Source: Novosphingobium kaempferiae (GTDB taxonomy: Bacteria; Pseudomonadota; Alphaproteobacteria; Sphingomonadales; Sphingomonadaceae). Taken from it: a stretch of 64,000 nucleotides of DNA. Every line of letters starts with the position of its first letter. Within the stretch, counting starts at the first letter, position 1. Where the stretch lies: contig NZ_CP089301.1 in NCBI RefSeq assembly GCF_021227995.1, forward strand, positions 5,394,001 to 5,458,000. Direction: 5' to 3'. This document shows positions 8,099 through 16,970 of this stretch, one piece after another. Made by a program: the position numbers and the translations under genes. The notes under the pieces are model-generated. The model saw only the letters and a program-made list of their open reading frames with translations. It did not search any database and was not told where the DNA came from.

Positions 8099-9001
8099 TC
8101 ACTTGACGAGATCGAACAGAACTTTCCGGCTCGAGAAGTCGATCGCCACGCGCTTGAACGCGCGCAGTTCGCGCATCCCCAGGAACACGGCGGGCCGCTT
8201 GTCGAGCTTCAGTTCGCGGAATGCAGGCGCATCGGCATAGGCGATCACGACGTTGGTGAGCCCGGCCCCGCCCAGTTCCAGCTTCCCGGCAAGACCGAGG
8301 TCGACCGGAAGCTCATGGCCGGTCACGCTCGAGAGAGAGCCTTTCAGCAAGGCTTGCCGATGCTTGCGCGACAGCGCCTCCTGAAGCGCGCGGTTGCCGA
8401 CCGTGCCGCTCGCGCCGGTGTCTATCACCACGTCGATGCGCACGCCATCGACCAGCGCATCGGTGAGGATCAGCCGACCCGAGCGCTGCTTGGCGCGCAC
8501 GACGATCTCGTATCCGCCGCTCCCGCCGGTCTGTGCCGGATCACCGATCCGGATCGTATCGCGCACGAAATCGAGCACGACGCGCTGGTGCTGCAGGCTG
8601 TCAGTGCCGAGGATGCCGTCCGCGCCGATATTGGCGCGCTCCAGCAGCGGCACGGTCAGGTCGTAAAAGGCGCGCGGGCCGATGGCGATGCTGTCGACTT
8701 GCGCCGTAGCGACGTCACCAGCACCGGCGATGCCGACGACGCGCACTTGCGGACCCTGAGTGAGCCCCAGGGTTCCGGCCAGTGCCGTCGAGACCACGGT
8801 GCGCTGCGATCCGGTGTCGATGAGGAAGCGGTATGGCCCTATGCCATGAACTGCGACGTCGACGGTCATCCGTGCGTAGGTATCAGTCGCACCTTGTACG
8901 GTATCGCCGGATTCGACGGCAGAGGAGGGCGGCGTGGGCGTCGCACCGAGGATAACCGGATTGGCGATCAGCATCGCCAGCGCCATGCTCATTCCAGACA
9001 T
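8099..9001 (-). CDS. Retropepsin-like double aspartic protease
   Basis: 300 aa with an N-terminal signal-like segment (about residues 1-20) and two aspartyl protease halves. Each carries the catalytic triad-type motif: FLIDTGSQRTVV (about 59-70) and VVIDTGASGTVG (about 183-194). A Gly-rich flap region (GIAGAGD) follows the first. Each half resembles a clan AA retropepsin domain, so one chain could form the active site that viral proteases build as a dimer. Periplasmic location is inferred from the N terminus. Substrate unknown. It lies 76 bases from the ABC exporter gene, in the same direction. Confidence 0.85.
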   Translation of the reverse strand: MSGMSMALAMLIANPVILGATPTPPSSAVESGDTVQGATDTYARMTVDVAVHGIGPYRFLIDTGSQRTVVSTALAGTLGLTQGPQVRVVGIAGAGDVATAQVDSIAIGPRAFYDLTVPLLERANIGADGILGTDSLQHQRVVLDFVRDTIRIGDPAQTGGSGGYEIVVRAKQRSGRLILTDALVDGVRIDVVIDTGASGTVGNRALQEALSRKHRQALLKGSLSSVTGHELPVDLGLAGKLELGGAGLTNVVIAYADAPAFRELKLDKRPAVFLGMRELRAFKRVAIDFSSRKVLFDLVK

Positions 9002-9096
9002 CGCATCCTCCCGGCACGGTCAACGCCATGCCTGCATTATGGGAGAACTTGATATCACGATATTGCGTGAAACACCATGTGGAACATTGTTCCGTT

Positions 9097-10608
9097 TCAG
9101 GCCGAATGCGGATTCAGCCTGGTGCGGATCGGTTTGAGAACATGTGCCGCCATGCCGAAGAGATCGTCCCGGGCGGGGTGGCGCAGCAGCCAGATCGCTC
9201 CGATCCATGCAAGGCCGGATGCGATACCGGTAGCGACCAGGTCGAGGAAGCCGAGCGTGGCAGGCGAACGCCATACGATGACGGCGAACAGCGCCGGGGC
9301 TATCGTCACCACGGCCACGAAAATGCTTGCCGCGTAAATCCTCAGCGTCGCACTCCAGCGGAACCCGACCAGCCGTTGCAGCCAGATGGCGTAGAGGCAG
9401 AACCATCCAAGGCCATAGACCAGCCTCGATGCCGCCGCCGCTTCCACGCCGACTGCCGCCCCCGCCGCCAGCGTGCCGACGGACAGGGCGGTATCGAACA
9501 GGTTGAACCAGAGCAACTGGCGCATTCGCCCAAGGAGGATCGGCAGGTCCATGTGCAGCGGCAGCGCCACGAAGCAGCATTCCGCTATCGCCACGAAGGC
9601 GAGGAGGGGCGCTGCCCCCGCCCAGCCGGGACCGTAGAGCAGCAGGATCACCGGTTCGCTCAGCACTGCGAGCAGCGCCATGGCCGGCCATACGATGGCG
9701 CCGTGCGCCGCGACGACACGCTCGTAATAGGGGCCGAGATCCTTGCCCTCGTCGCGCAGACGGGCGAACGTGGGATAGTAGATCGAGCCCACCGCGCCGG
9801 CGACGAGGTAGTGCAACTGGGTGGCGAGGGCAACGCCCCGGCTGAACAGGCCGGCTGCGGCCATGCCCTGCATCCGCCCGATAATCAGGTCCGGCGTGCG
9901 CATGCCGATTCCGCCTGACAGGTACAGGATCGCGCTGCCCGAGCCGAAGCCGATGATCTCGCGGGCCCGGCCGAAGTTCACATGGAAGCTCGGCGGGGTG
10001 GGGCGCAGGATCTGCGCCGCGATTCCGCGTGCGGCCGCTTGCGCGATCATCGCCCAGGCTAGCGACTCGGCCGAGTAGCCCATGGCTGCAAGCGTGAGCG
10101 CGCAGGCGCTGTTCGTCACCGAGCCTGCTGCGCTGACAAGGAAAGTCCCGCGAAAGTCGAGCCGCCGCGAAAGCAGCGCCACCGGGACGATGCTCCAGGG
10201 ATTGAGCAGATAGGAGCCCGCGATCAGCGCGAGTATCGGGAAGAGCCGGGGCTCGCCGTAGAACCGCGCGACCGGCCATGCGACGGCGAGGATCAGCGCG
10301 GCAAGCAGGAACGAGAAGCACGCCGCGATCACGGTGCAATGGCGCACGGTGTCCTCGTCGGCGGTGGGGTGGCGTCCGAGGTAACGGGTAAGTCCGAAGT
10401 CCTGCACGACCGACAGGATCATCGCAGCCGCCAGCGCCACCGAGAACAGGCCGATCTCTTCCGGCTTCAGGAAGAAGCGCGAGACGATGACAGACGTCAC
10501 GAACTGCATCGCGAATTGCGTGTACTGGCTCGCGGCAGCCCAGAGCGCTGCGGATTTGACGCTGCCCGTTCCGCGTCCGCTGTCCGGAGATGCTGTCTCG
10601 GTCGACAT
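9097..10608 (-). CDS. Polysaccharide flippase (MOP superfamily, Wzx-like)
   Basis: 503 aa multi-pass membrane protein with about 12-14 hydrophobic helices. The first conserved block is ALWAAASQYTQFAMQFVTS followed by FFLKPEEIGLFSVALA, typical of polysaccharide_synt family flippases that move lipid-linked oligosaccharides across the inner membrane. The start at 10608 (MSTETASPDSG) lies 8 bases beyond the stop of the glycosyltransferase gene, so the two are cotranscribed; the longer open frame would overlap that gene by 90 bases. The substrate cannot be told from sequence. Confidence 0.88.
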   Translation of the reverse strand: MSTETASPDSGRGTGSVKSAALWAAASQYTQFAMQFVTSVIVSRFFLKPEEIGLFSVALAAAMILSVVQDFGLTRYLGRHPTADEDTVRHCTVIAACFSFLLAALILAVAWPVARFYGEPRLFPILALIAGSYLLNPWSIVPVALLSRRLDFRGTFLVSAAGSVTNSACALTLAAMGYSAESLAWAMIAQAAARGIAAQILRPTPPSFHVNFGRAREIIGFGSGSAILYLSGGIGMRTPDLIIGRMQGMAAAGLFSRGVALATQLHYLVAGAVGSIYYPTFARLRDEGKDLGPYYERVVAAHGAIVWPAMALLAVLSEPVILLLYGPGWAGAAPLLAFVAIAECCFVALPLHMDLPILLGRMRQLLWFNLFDTALSVGTLAAGAAVGVEAAAASRLVYGLGWFCLYAIWLQRLVGFRWSATLRIYAASIFVAVVTIAPALFAVIVWRSPATLGFLDLVATGIASGLAWIGAIWLLRHPARDDLFGMAAHVLKPIRTRLNPHSA

Positions 10609-10616
10609 AGGAAATA

Positions 10617-11618
10617 TCAGGCCGGGCTGGACGTCGTGAGCGTCGCGGCAAGCCTGAGCGCCCGCGCCGGTTCGCCGAAGCGCACCAGGCGAGCGACCGT
10701 GCGCCACATGCCGTCACGGCGTCCGCCATCGCGCAAGTGCGTCATGAGCAGTTCGAATCCTTCATCACGCATGGCGCTCGCCGAGTAGAGCAGCCCCAGC
10801 GCAACCTGCTCGCGCACCTGTCGGGAAATACCGGGGCGGCCGAACAGCGCATCCAGCTCATCGATCGGGGGGAGCCTGTCGAGATCGGCGGTGGGGTCGT
10901 ATCTACCGGCCTTGCGTTCGCGCCACGCAGCCTGAGCGACAGCGGTGCCGATCTGCTGTTCGGTCGCATGACGGGATGAAACCTGACCCGGATAGCGTCG
11001 ATAGCGCAGCAGCCGCTCGGGAATATTACCCAGCCAGGTCACGCTGGACAGCCGGAGCCACAAGTCCAGATCCTCGCAGTGACGGAATGCTGCATGATAG
11101 CCACCGACCGAGCGGACCACCTCACGTCGATACATGGCGGCGGGGTGGCAGATGAGCTGCCCGCCCACTTCGATGGCGGCGATAAGGTCTTCGTGCGTCT
11201 CGGGGTGATCGGCGCCTGAGCGGACAAGCTTCTCGCCGTTCTCACCGATGTCCTCGCTCCAGCTTCCGACGACGCCGTAGTCGGGATTGTCTGCAAGGAA
11301 CCCGATCTGCTTTCCGAAGCGGTCAGGACGGCAGATGTCATCGGCATCCATGCGGGCGATGATCGGCGCGCGAGCGGCCTCGATCATCTCATTGAGGCTC
11401 GCCACGAGCCCGCGGTTCTCACGAAGGATCGGACGGATACGTGAATCGGCCTGAGCATAGCGGCGGACGATGTCGGTCGAACCGTCGGTCGAGCCATCGT
11501 CGAGGATGAGAAACTCGAAGTCGCCGAAATCCTGGGCGAGAACGCTCTCGATGGCGAGCGCCAGAAAGCGGTCGCCATTGAAGACGCTCATCGCGACGCT
11601 GATTGCCGGTGTCGGCAT
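10617..11618 (-). CDS. Family 2 glycosyltransferase
   Basis: 333 aa. The GT-A fold begins at once (ISVAMSVFNGDRFLALAIES), with LILDDGSTDGS for nucleotide-sugar binding and the metal-binding ARMDADDICRPDR (about residues 88-100). ED of HCEDLDLWLR is the probable catalytic-base region. The C-terminal 100 residues are a helical extension. It probably adds a sugar to a lipid-linked oligosaccharide later moved by the adjacent flippase. It is the first gene of a two-gene leftward operon. Confidence 0.9.
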   Translation of the reverse strand: MPTPAISVAMSVFNGDRFLALAIESVLAQDFGDFEFLILDDGSTDGSTDIVRRYAQADSRIRPILRENRGLVASLNEMIEAARAPIIARMDADDICRPDRFGKQIGFLADNPDYGVVGSWSEDIGENGEKLVRSGADHPETHEDLIAAIEVGGQLICHPAAMYRREVVRSVGGYHAAFRHCEDLDLWLRLSSVTWLGNIPERLLRYRRYPGQVSSRHATEQQIGTAVAQAAWRERKAGRYDPTADLDRLPPIDELDALFGRPGISRQVREQVALGLLYSASAMRDEGFELLMTHLRDGGRRDGMWRTVARLVRFGEPARALRLAATLTTSSPA

Positions 11619-11977
11619 GAAGATGATCGGTTCCCTGGCTTGTCTGATGCGTGTGGCTGCGCCGTCTCGTCCTCGGGCTTATCCGTGGCATGGTAAAGAA
11701 AGCGTTGGGATTGATCGGCAATCACAAGACCTTGAACATGCGTCCAGCGATACCATATGAGGCCTCGCGGTGATCGAAGTCCCGGTTTTCCGGGGCTGAG
11801 ATGGCAGTGAGAGATCGTACCCGCCGGATATTCGGAGCAATTCTCCCGATCTCCCCTATATGGATGCACATCCCCGTTCCGCTGGCGTTCACGCCATTGG
11901 GACGATAGGATGACGGTCATGAACCCCATCTCCGGCCGGAACGCGCCGGATCGACGAATGAAGAGGCATCACGCCCG
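11619..11977. other. Intergenic region between glycosyltransferase and ctpA
   Basis: A 359-base gap separates divergent genes and must hold both promoters. Short open frames here show no family signature or convincing ribosome site. A small inverted repeat (TCCGGC...GCCGGA) lies near 11931-11951. No RNA gene or repeat element was recognised. Confidence 0.5.
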
Positions 11978-13333
11978 ATGAAGATCGCCCCGTTCGCGCG
12001 CGCCGCGCTTCTGGTTTCTGCCGTGGCGGTCCTGCCCGTCGCGACCTCCGGCCTCGCTGCGGTGGACACGCGCACCAGCCACGAATTCGACAAGCTCTTC
12101 ACCATCTACCAGATCGTGAAGGACAACTATGTCGACCAGGTGGACGACGACAAGCTGCTCAAGGGCGCGATCGACGGGATGCTGGCGAGCCTCGACCCGC
12201 ATTCGAATTACCTCGACGGCCAGTCGCTCCAGCGGCTGGAGACGATGATCGACGGCAAGTACACCGGCCTTGGCCTCTCGGTGGTGGAGGATGACGGCGC
12301 GGTGAAGATCGTCTCGCCGTTCAAGGGCAGCCCGGCGGAGAAGGCGGGGCTCAAGGCGGGCGACTACATCACCCACCTCGACGGCGTGCTCTATTACGAG
12401 CGCGATCTGGACGAGGCGGTGTCGAAGATGCGCGGGACGGCGGGTACCTCGATCCGCCTGACGATCTTCCGCCCGGGCCGCGATGCGCCGTTCGACGTCA
12501 CCGTGACGCGCGGCGTGATTGAGCTTGAGCCCGTGACCTGGGAGTACAAGGACAACGTCGGCGTGATCTCGGTGAACGAGTTCTCGCGCGACGTCGGCAA
12601 CGACGTGAACAGCGCGATCGCCGATCTCAAGAAGCAGGCGGCGGTGAAGGGTGGCGGCAAGCTGGCGGGCATCGTGCTTGACCTGCGTTCCAACCCCGGC
12701 GGCTCGCTGGACGAGGCGGTGGCGCTGTCGGACCTGTTCCTCGAGAAGGGCGACATCGTCTCGCAGCGCGGTCGCAACCCGAACGAGAACCAGTTCTACC
12801 GCGCCGAGTCGGTGTTCCGCGGCGATGCCGCCAAGGGCTTGCCGGTAGTCGTGCTGGTGGACGCCGGTTCGGCCTCCGCGTCGGAGATCGTTGCGGGCGC
12901 GCTGCAGGACCAGCACCGCGCGGTGGTGATGGGCGAGCGGACTTTCGGCAAGGGCTCGGTCCAGTCGTTCCTGCCGCTCGACCAGAACAGCGCGATCAAG
13001 ATCACCACGGCGCGCTACTTCACGCCGTCGGGCCATTCGGTGCAGGAGGGCGGCATCGTTCCCGACATCAAGGTGCCGCAGCTTTCCGATCCCGATGCCC
13101 GCGCGCGGGCTGAGCGGGCAGTGCGCGAATCCGACCTGCGCGGCCATCTCATCAACGAGGCGGCGCTGAAGGACAAGGATCTGGAGACCGACAAGCAGGA
13201 CGATCCGCGCTTCAAGGTGACCGCCGCAGAGCTTGAGAAGCAGGGCATCAAGGACTTCCAGCTGAATTACGCGATCTCCACCCTGCAGCGCACAGCCGGC
13301 AAGCCCGCGCTCGCCGCCGCGACCAAGAACTGA
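11978..13333 (+). CDS. ctpA: C-terminal processing peptidase (S41 family)
   Basis: 451 aa with an N-terminal signal segment (about residues 1-27). A PDZ domain (about 85-170, with YTGLGLSVVEDDGAVKIVSP) precedes the S41 protease core. The catalytic Ser lies in DAGSASASEIVAGAL (about residue 300) and the Lys in FGKGSVQSF (about 324), giving the Ser/Lys dyad of tail-specific proteases. It acts in the periplasm on C termini of envelope proteins. It heads a rightward cluster with dsbB and coq7, 18 bases before dsbB. Confidence 0.95.
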   Translation: MKIAPFARAALLVSAVAVLPVATSGLAAVDTRTSHEFDKLFTIYQIVKDNYVDQVDDDKLLKGAIDGMLASLDPHSNYLDGQSLQRLETMIDGKYTGLGLSVVEDDGAVKIVSPFKGSPAEKAGLKAGDYITHLDGVLYYERDLDEAVSKMRGTAGTSIRLTIFRPGRDAPFDVTVTRGVIELEPVTWEYKDNVGVISVNEFSRDVGNDVNSAIADLKKQAAVKGGGKLAGIVLDLRSNPGGSLDEAVALSDLFLEKGDIVSQRGRNPNENQFYRAESVFRGDAAKGLPVVVLVDAGSASASEIVAGALQDQHRAVVMGERTFGKGSVQSFLPLDQNSAIKITTARYFTPSGHSVQEGGIVPDIKVPQLSDPDARARAERAVRESDLRGHLINEAALKDKDLETDKQDDPRFKVTAAELEKQGIKDFQLNYAISTLQRTAGKPALAAATKN

Positions 13334-13351
13334 CCGGCGGAGCAGGGGGAT

Positions 13352-13834
13352 ATGGCCGTTTCCGTCGCCGCGCCCGTGCGCGCCGCCCGCTGGCTTGCGC
13401 TGGGCGTGCCCGTTTTCCTGCTCGGTGGCGCGCTGGTGAGCCAGTATGTCTTCGGGCTGCATCCTTGCGAGATGTGCTGGTGGCAGCGCTATCCGCACAT
13501 GTTCGCGATCCTGCTGGGGCTGCTCGCCTTCTTCTGGAGGCCGGTGCGCCCGCTGGTGGCCGTGGCGGCGCTGGCGGTGCTCGTCTCCGGATTGATCGGC
13601 GGCTTCCACGCAGGCGTTGAATACGGTTGGTGGGAGGGCATGACCGCCTGCACCGCCAGTCCCTTCGCAGCGGGTGGCGATCCGCTCGACGCGATCATGA
13701 AGGCGCCGGTGATCCGCTGCGACGTCGCGCCATGGAGCCTGCTTGGCGTATCGCTGGCGGGATGGAATTTCCTGTTCTCGACCGCGGGTGCGCTGGCCGT
13801 GTTCGGCCTCATCGCCCGCAGTGGAAAGGCGTGA
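13352..13834 (+). CDS. dsbB: Disulfide bond formation protein B
   Basis: 160 aa with four membrane helices. The first periplasmic loop holds the redox pair HPCEMCWWQRYPH (Cys at about 39 and 42). The second pair is represented by TACTAS and IRCDVAPWS. DsbB reoxidises DsbA and passes electrons to ubiquinone. The next gene is a ubiquinone hydroxylase, which makes a quinone-linked context interesting. The stop codon is directly next to the coq7 start. Confidence 0.9.
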   Translation: MAVSVAAPVRAARWLALGVPVFLLGGALVSQYVFGLHPCEMCWWQRYPHMFAILLGLLAFFWRPVRPLVAVAALAVLVSGLIGGFHAGVEYGWWEGMTACTASPFAAGGDPLDAIMKAPVIRCDVAPWSLLGVSLAGWNFLFSTAGALAVFGLIARSGKA

Positions 13835-13835
13835 G

Positions 13836-14357
13836 ATGACGACAATGAACAAGCGCAGCGAGCGCATGCTGCGGGTCGATCAGGCGGGCGAATACGGCGC
13901 GAATCGTATCTATGCGGGTCAGCTCGCAGTGATGGGCACGCGCGCGCCGCACTCCACAGAGGTGGCCGGCATGGCCGCGCAGGAGGCCGAGCATCAGGCG
14001 AAGTTCGACGCGATGATCGCCGAGCGCGGTGTGCGCCCGACCCTGCTCCAGCCGGTGTGGTCGGTCGCGGGCTATGCGCTGGGCGCGGCGACGGCGCTGA
14101 TGGGGCCGGAGGCGGCGATGGCCTGCACCGCCGCCATCGAGACCGAGATCGACCGTCACTATACCGAACAGCTTGAGGAACTGGGCGACGAGGATCCCGA
14201 ACTGGGTGCCGCGATCCTCAAGTTCCGGGACGAGGAGCGCGAGCACCGTGATGCCGCGCTGGCGGCGGGCGCGGAGAAGGCCCCGGCCTATCCGGTGCTG
14301 TTCCACGCCATCCGTATGGGCTGCCGTGTCGCCATCAAGCTGTCGGAACGGATCTGA
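13836..14357 (+). CDS. coq7: Demethoxyubiquinone hydroxylase COQ7
   Basis: 173 aa di-iron carboxylate hydroxylase. The ligand motifs are visible: RVDQAGEYGANRIY, EAEHQAKFD, ETEIDRHYTEQL, and EEREHRD near the C terminus, that is, two ExxH-type half-sites. It hydroxylates demethoxyubiquinone in the penultimate step of ubiquinone synthesis. The ATG at 13836 follows the dsbB stop by one base, so translation is probably coupled. A longer open frame inside dsbB is not needed. Confidence 0.93.
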   Translation: MTTMNKRSERMLRVDQAGEYGANRIYAGQLAVMGTRAPHSTEVAGMAAQEAEHQAKFDAMIAERGVRPTLLQPVWSVAGYALGAATALMGPEAAMACTAAIETEIDRHYTEQLEELGDEDPELGAAILKFRDEEREHRDAALAAGAEKAPAYPVLFHAIRMGCRVAIKLSERI

Positions 14358-14450
14358 TACCTCGCGGGTTGACGTTCTTAAGCTGTCATTCAAGCTGCCA
14401 CCTTCCTATATCGGGTGCGACGCCCCCACATCGACCTGCTGGAGCCACCG

Positions 14451-15026
14451 ATGACCCGCCTCCTCCTCTCTGCCGCAGTAGCCGCCCTCTCGCTGGCCGC
14501 TGCGCCGGCATTCGCGCAGGATGGGGGCATGGTCGACCCCTCGGGCGAGAAGGTGAACCAGCTCATCGTCTACGGTGACGATCCGTGCCCAGGCTCGGGC
14601 TCGGGAGAGATCACTGTCTGCGCGCGCAAGCCGGAAGAGGAACGCTACCGCATTCCCGAGCCGCTGCGCGGGTTCGACAGCCCCAAGTCGGATGCCTGGG
14701 CCAACCGCGTGCAGGCTTATGAGACGGTGGGCAAGTTCGGCACGCAGAGCTGCTCGCCGGTCGGTGCGGGCGGTTCGCTGGGCTGCACGCAGCAGCTCAT
14801 CAACAAGGCCTATGCCGAGAAGGCCAACGGTTCGGATGTCCGCTTCGGCGAACTGATTCAGGCCGAGCGGGAGAAGCGCCTGTCGACCATCGACGCTGAT
14901 GCCGCCGCCGATCAGGCACGGGTCGAGGAAGCCGAGAAGGCCTACTTCGAGCAACGCAAGCGTCAGGCCGCCGAGCAGGATGCGGCTGAGGGCGGTGCTC
15001 CGGTCCCTGCGCCTGAAAAGAAATAA
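14451..15026 (+). CDS. Conserved secreted hypothetical protein of sphingomonads
   Basis: 191 aa. Signal peptide residues 1-22 end in PAFAQD. The segment GDDPCPGSGSGEITVCARKP followed by EERYRIPEPLR is a pattern I recall in many Sphingomonadales hypothetical proteins, with conserved cysteines. The C-terminal third is a charged, probably helical coil ending Pro/Ala-rich. GGAG precedes the ATG at 14451. Function unknown; export to periplasm is inferred. A 12-bp inverted repeat begins four bases after the stop. Confidence 0.8.
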   Translation: MTRLLLSAAVAALSLAAAPAFAQDGGMVDPSGEKVNQLIVYGDDPCPGSGSGEITVCARKPEEERYRIPEPLRGFDSPKSDAWANRVQAYETVGKFGTQSCSPVGAGGSLGCTQQLINKAYAEKANGSDVRFGELIQAEREKRLSTIDADAAADQARVEEAEKAYFEQRKRQAAEQDAAEGGAPVPAPEKK

Positions 15027-15029
15027 GAC

Positions 15030-15079
15030 CGCGATCAACGCTTCGTACCGGATCGGTCCAGAACTACGCGTTGATCGCG
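15030..15079. repeat. Perfect 12-bp inverted repeat after the secreted-protein gene
   Basis: CGCGATCAACGC at 15030-15041 is mirrored exactly by GCGTTGATCGCG at 15068-15079 across 26 bases. It could be a terminator without a T run, or an operator for the TauE/SafE gene 125 bases on. Confidence 0.7.
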
Positions 15080-15203
15080 CATCCCGCGAAGTCCGTCTTG
15101 ACCCCCTGAAACCCGAAATCCGCTTGTCTTGGGCGGCCAAACCGGCTGGAACGGCGCGATAAGAACGCCGGGTGAAGCGCCGGGTGGCAAGCACGGGTAT
15201 GCA

Positions 15204-16055
15204 ATGGGCCTGACCGGTTCGATCGATATCTTCCACGCCGTCGCGGGACTGCTCGTGGGCACGCTGGTGGGGCTGACGGGCGTGGGCGGCGGCTCGCTGA
15301 TGACGCCGCTGCTGGTGCTGCTGTTCGGCGTCAGTGCCAAGACGGCGGTTGGCACCGACCTGTTGTTCGCCGCCATCACCAAGATCGCCGGGTCTGCCGT
15401 CCACGGATCGCGCGAGACGGTGGAATGGAAGATCGTCAAGCGCATGGCGCTGGGCAGCATTCCCGCCGCGCTGCTGACGCTGCTGGTGCTGGCCTGGGTC
15501 GGCAAGGTGGGCAAGTCCACCGAGCACGTCATCCTGATCTCGCTGGCCTGCCTGCTCGCGCTGACCTCGCTCGCCGTGATCGGCCGCAAGTGGCTGTTCC
15601 GCCACGCGCATGAGCGTCACGCCGCACGCTCGCCAGAGCGCGAGATCGGCGGCACCGTGCTGCTGGGGGCGCTGATCGGGTTTGCCGTGTCGATATCCTC
15701 GGTGGGCGCGGGCGCGATCGGCGTGACGGTGTTGCTGGTGCTCTACCCCAAGCTGCCGGTGGCGCGCATCGTCGGCTCGGACATCGCCCACGCCGTCCCG
15801 CTCGCGCTGATCGCCGGGACCGGGCACTGGATCATGGGCGACGTCAATGGGACACTGCTGACCAACTTGCTGATCGGCTCCATCCCGGGCGTGGTCGTGG
15901 GCAGCTACCTGTCCTCGCATGCGCCGGACAAGGTGCTGCAGCCGCTGCTGGCGGCGGTGCTGGCGGTGTCCTCGTGGCAGCTTTTCGTGAAGGCTACCAC
16001 GCCTGAGAAGGTCAAGGTCGATGTAATCGCGCCTGCCAAGGCGGCGGAGCGGTGA
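15204..16055 (+). CDS. TauE/SafE family membrane transporter
   Basis: 283 aa with about eight hydrophobic helices. The conserved GLTGVGGGSLMTPLLVLLFG at the N terminus and the second-half counterpart SISSVGAGAIGVTVLL show the internal duplication of the TauE/SafE/YfcA family. Members are thought to export sulfite, sulfoacetate or other organic anions, but the substrate here cannot be read. The ATG at 15204 starts the first helix; the open frame's earlier part is Gly/Pro-rich and unlike the family. A shared terminator separates it from convergent fabI. Confidence 0.9.
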   Translation: MGLTGSIDIFHAVAGLLVGTLVGLTGVGGGSLMTPLLVLLFGVSAKTAVGTDLLFAAITKIAGSAVHGSRETVEWKIVKRMALGSIPAALLTLLVLAWVGKVGKSTEHVILISLACLLALTSLAVIGRKWLFRHAHERHAARSPEREIGGTVLLGALIGFAVSISSVGAGAIGVTVLLVLYPKLPVARIVGSDIAHAVPLALIAGTGHWIMGDVNGTLLTNLLIGSIPGVVVGSYLSSHAPDKVLQPLLAAVLAVSSWQLFVKATTPEKVKVDVIAPAKAAER

Positions 16056-16092
16056 GCTTTCCGGAGAAGCTCTTACCGTAAGCGCGCCATAG

Positions 16093-16124
16093 AAAAAGGC
16101 CGGAGCATCAGCCCCGGCCTTTTC
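16093..16124. terminator. Bidirectional terminator between TauE/SafE gene and fabI
   Basis: AAAAAGGCCGG and CCGGCCTTTT arms flank a short loop. The A run on one side and T run on the other allow termination in both directions between convergent genes. Confidence 0.88.
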
Positions 16125-16147
16125 GCATTTCACAAGACCGCGAAGGC

Positions 16148-16951
16148 TCAGGCCAGCGCGATGTCCGGGGCATCTTCCTGCTTCATGCCGACCAGGTGGT
16201 AGCCCGAATCTACGTGGTGCGTTTCGCCGGTCACGCCCGAGGCGAGGTCGGAGAGGAAGTACAGCGCCGATCCGCCCACGTCCTCGATGGTGGTGTTGCG
16301 GCGGAGCGGTGAGTTCAACTCGTTCCACTTGAGGATGTAGCGGAAATCGCCGATGCCGCTGGCCGCCAGCGTCTTGATCGGCCCGGCCGAGATCGCGTTG
16401 ACGCGGATGCCCTGCGGTCCGAGGTCGTTGGCGAGGTACTTCACCGAGGCCTCGAGAGCGGCCTTGGCGACGCCCATGACGTTGTAGTGCGGCACGACCT
16501 TCTCGGCGCCGTAGTAGGTCAGCGTCAGGATCGAGCCGCCGTTGGGCATCATCGCCTCGGCGCGCTTGGTGACGGCGACCAGCGAGTAGGCCGAGATGTT
16601 CATCGTCATCAGGAAGTTGTCGAGGCTGGTGTCGACGTACTTGCCGCGCAGTTCGTTCTTGTCCGAGAACCCGATGGCGTGGACCACGAAGTCGATCGTG
16701 TCCCAGCGCGCCTTCAGCGTATCGAAGGCGGCGTCGAGCGCGGCCATGTCGGACACGTCGCAGTCGATCAGGAAATCTGAGCCGAGGCTCTCCGCCAGCG
16801 GCTTCACCCGCTTGGCAAGCGCGTCGCCCTGGTAGGAGAACGCCAGTTCGGCGCCCTGTTCGTGCAGCTTCTTCGCGATACCCCAGGCCAGCGACTTGTC
16901 GTTGGCGAGGCCCATGATGAGCCCCCTCTTGCCGTGCATCAGACCGGTCAT
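16148..16951 (-). CDS. fabI: Enoyl-[acyl-carrier-protein] reductase (NADH)
   Basis: 267 aa SDR-fold enzyme. KRGLIMGLANDKSLAWGIAK binds the dinucleotide, and the active site is YYGAEKVVPHYNVMGVAKAA, with Tyr at about 146 and 156 and Lys at about 163, as in E. coli FabI. It performs the last reduction in each fatty acid elongation cycle and is the usual triclosan target. The ATG at 16951 has an AGGAAG site; the upstream extension is Lys/Arg-rich and overlaps the preceding gene. It is the last gene of a dnaJ-like, yihY, fabI operon. Confidence 0.97.
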   Translation of the reverse strand: MTGLMHGKRGLIMGLANDKSLAWGIAKKLHEQGAELAFSYQGDALAKRVKPLAESLGSDFLIDCDVSDMAALDAAFDTLKARWDTIDFVVHAIGFSDKNELRGKYVDTSLDNFLMTMNISAYSLVAVTKRAEAMMPNGGSILTLTYYGAEKVVPHYNVMGVAKAALEASVKYLANDLGPQGIRVNAISAGPIKTLAASGIGDFRYILKWNELNSPLRRNTTIEDVGGSALYFLSDLASGVTGETHHVDSGYHLVGMKQEDAPDIALA

Positions 16952-16970
16952 TCGTTTCTTCCTGTAACTC

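Noticed and set aside
6151..8106. A 651-codon plus-strand frame opposite the ABC exporter
   Set aside because: It has antisense composition (Arg, Gln, His, Asp) without recognisable domains, while the opposite strand has complete Walker and signature motifs.
9020..10729. A 569-codon frame alternative to the flippase
   Set aside because: The overlapping frame 9097-10608 encodes a clear multi-pass membrane protein; this one is Arg/Pro-rich.
11588..11929. A 113-aa minus-strand frame in the gap before ctpA
   Set aside because: It has no ribosome site or family pattern, is rich in Ser/His/Arg and overlaps the glycosyltransferase start.
11969..13867. A 632-codon minus-strand frame opposite ctpA and dsbB
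   Set aside because: No motif and typical antisense composition; both plus-strand genes have intact catalytic motifs.
14406..16328. A 640-codon minus-strand frame over the secreted-protein and TauE/SafE genes
   Set aside because: It is Gln/Arg/His-rich and motif-free, and crosses a convincing terminator.
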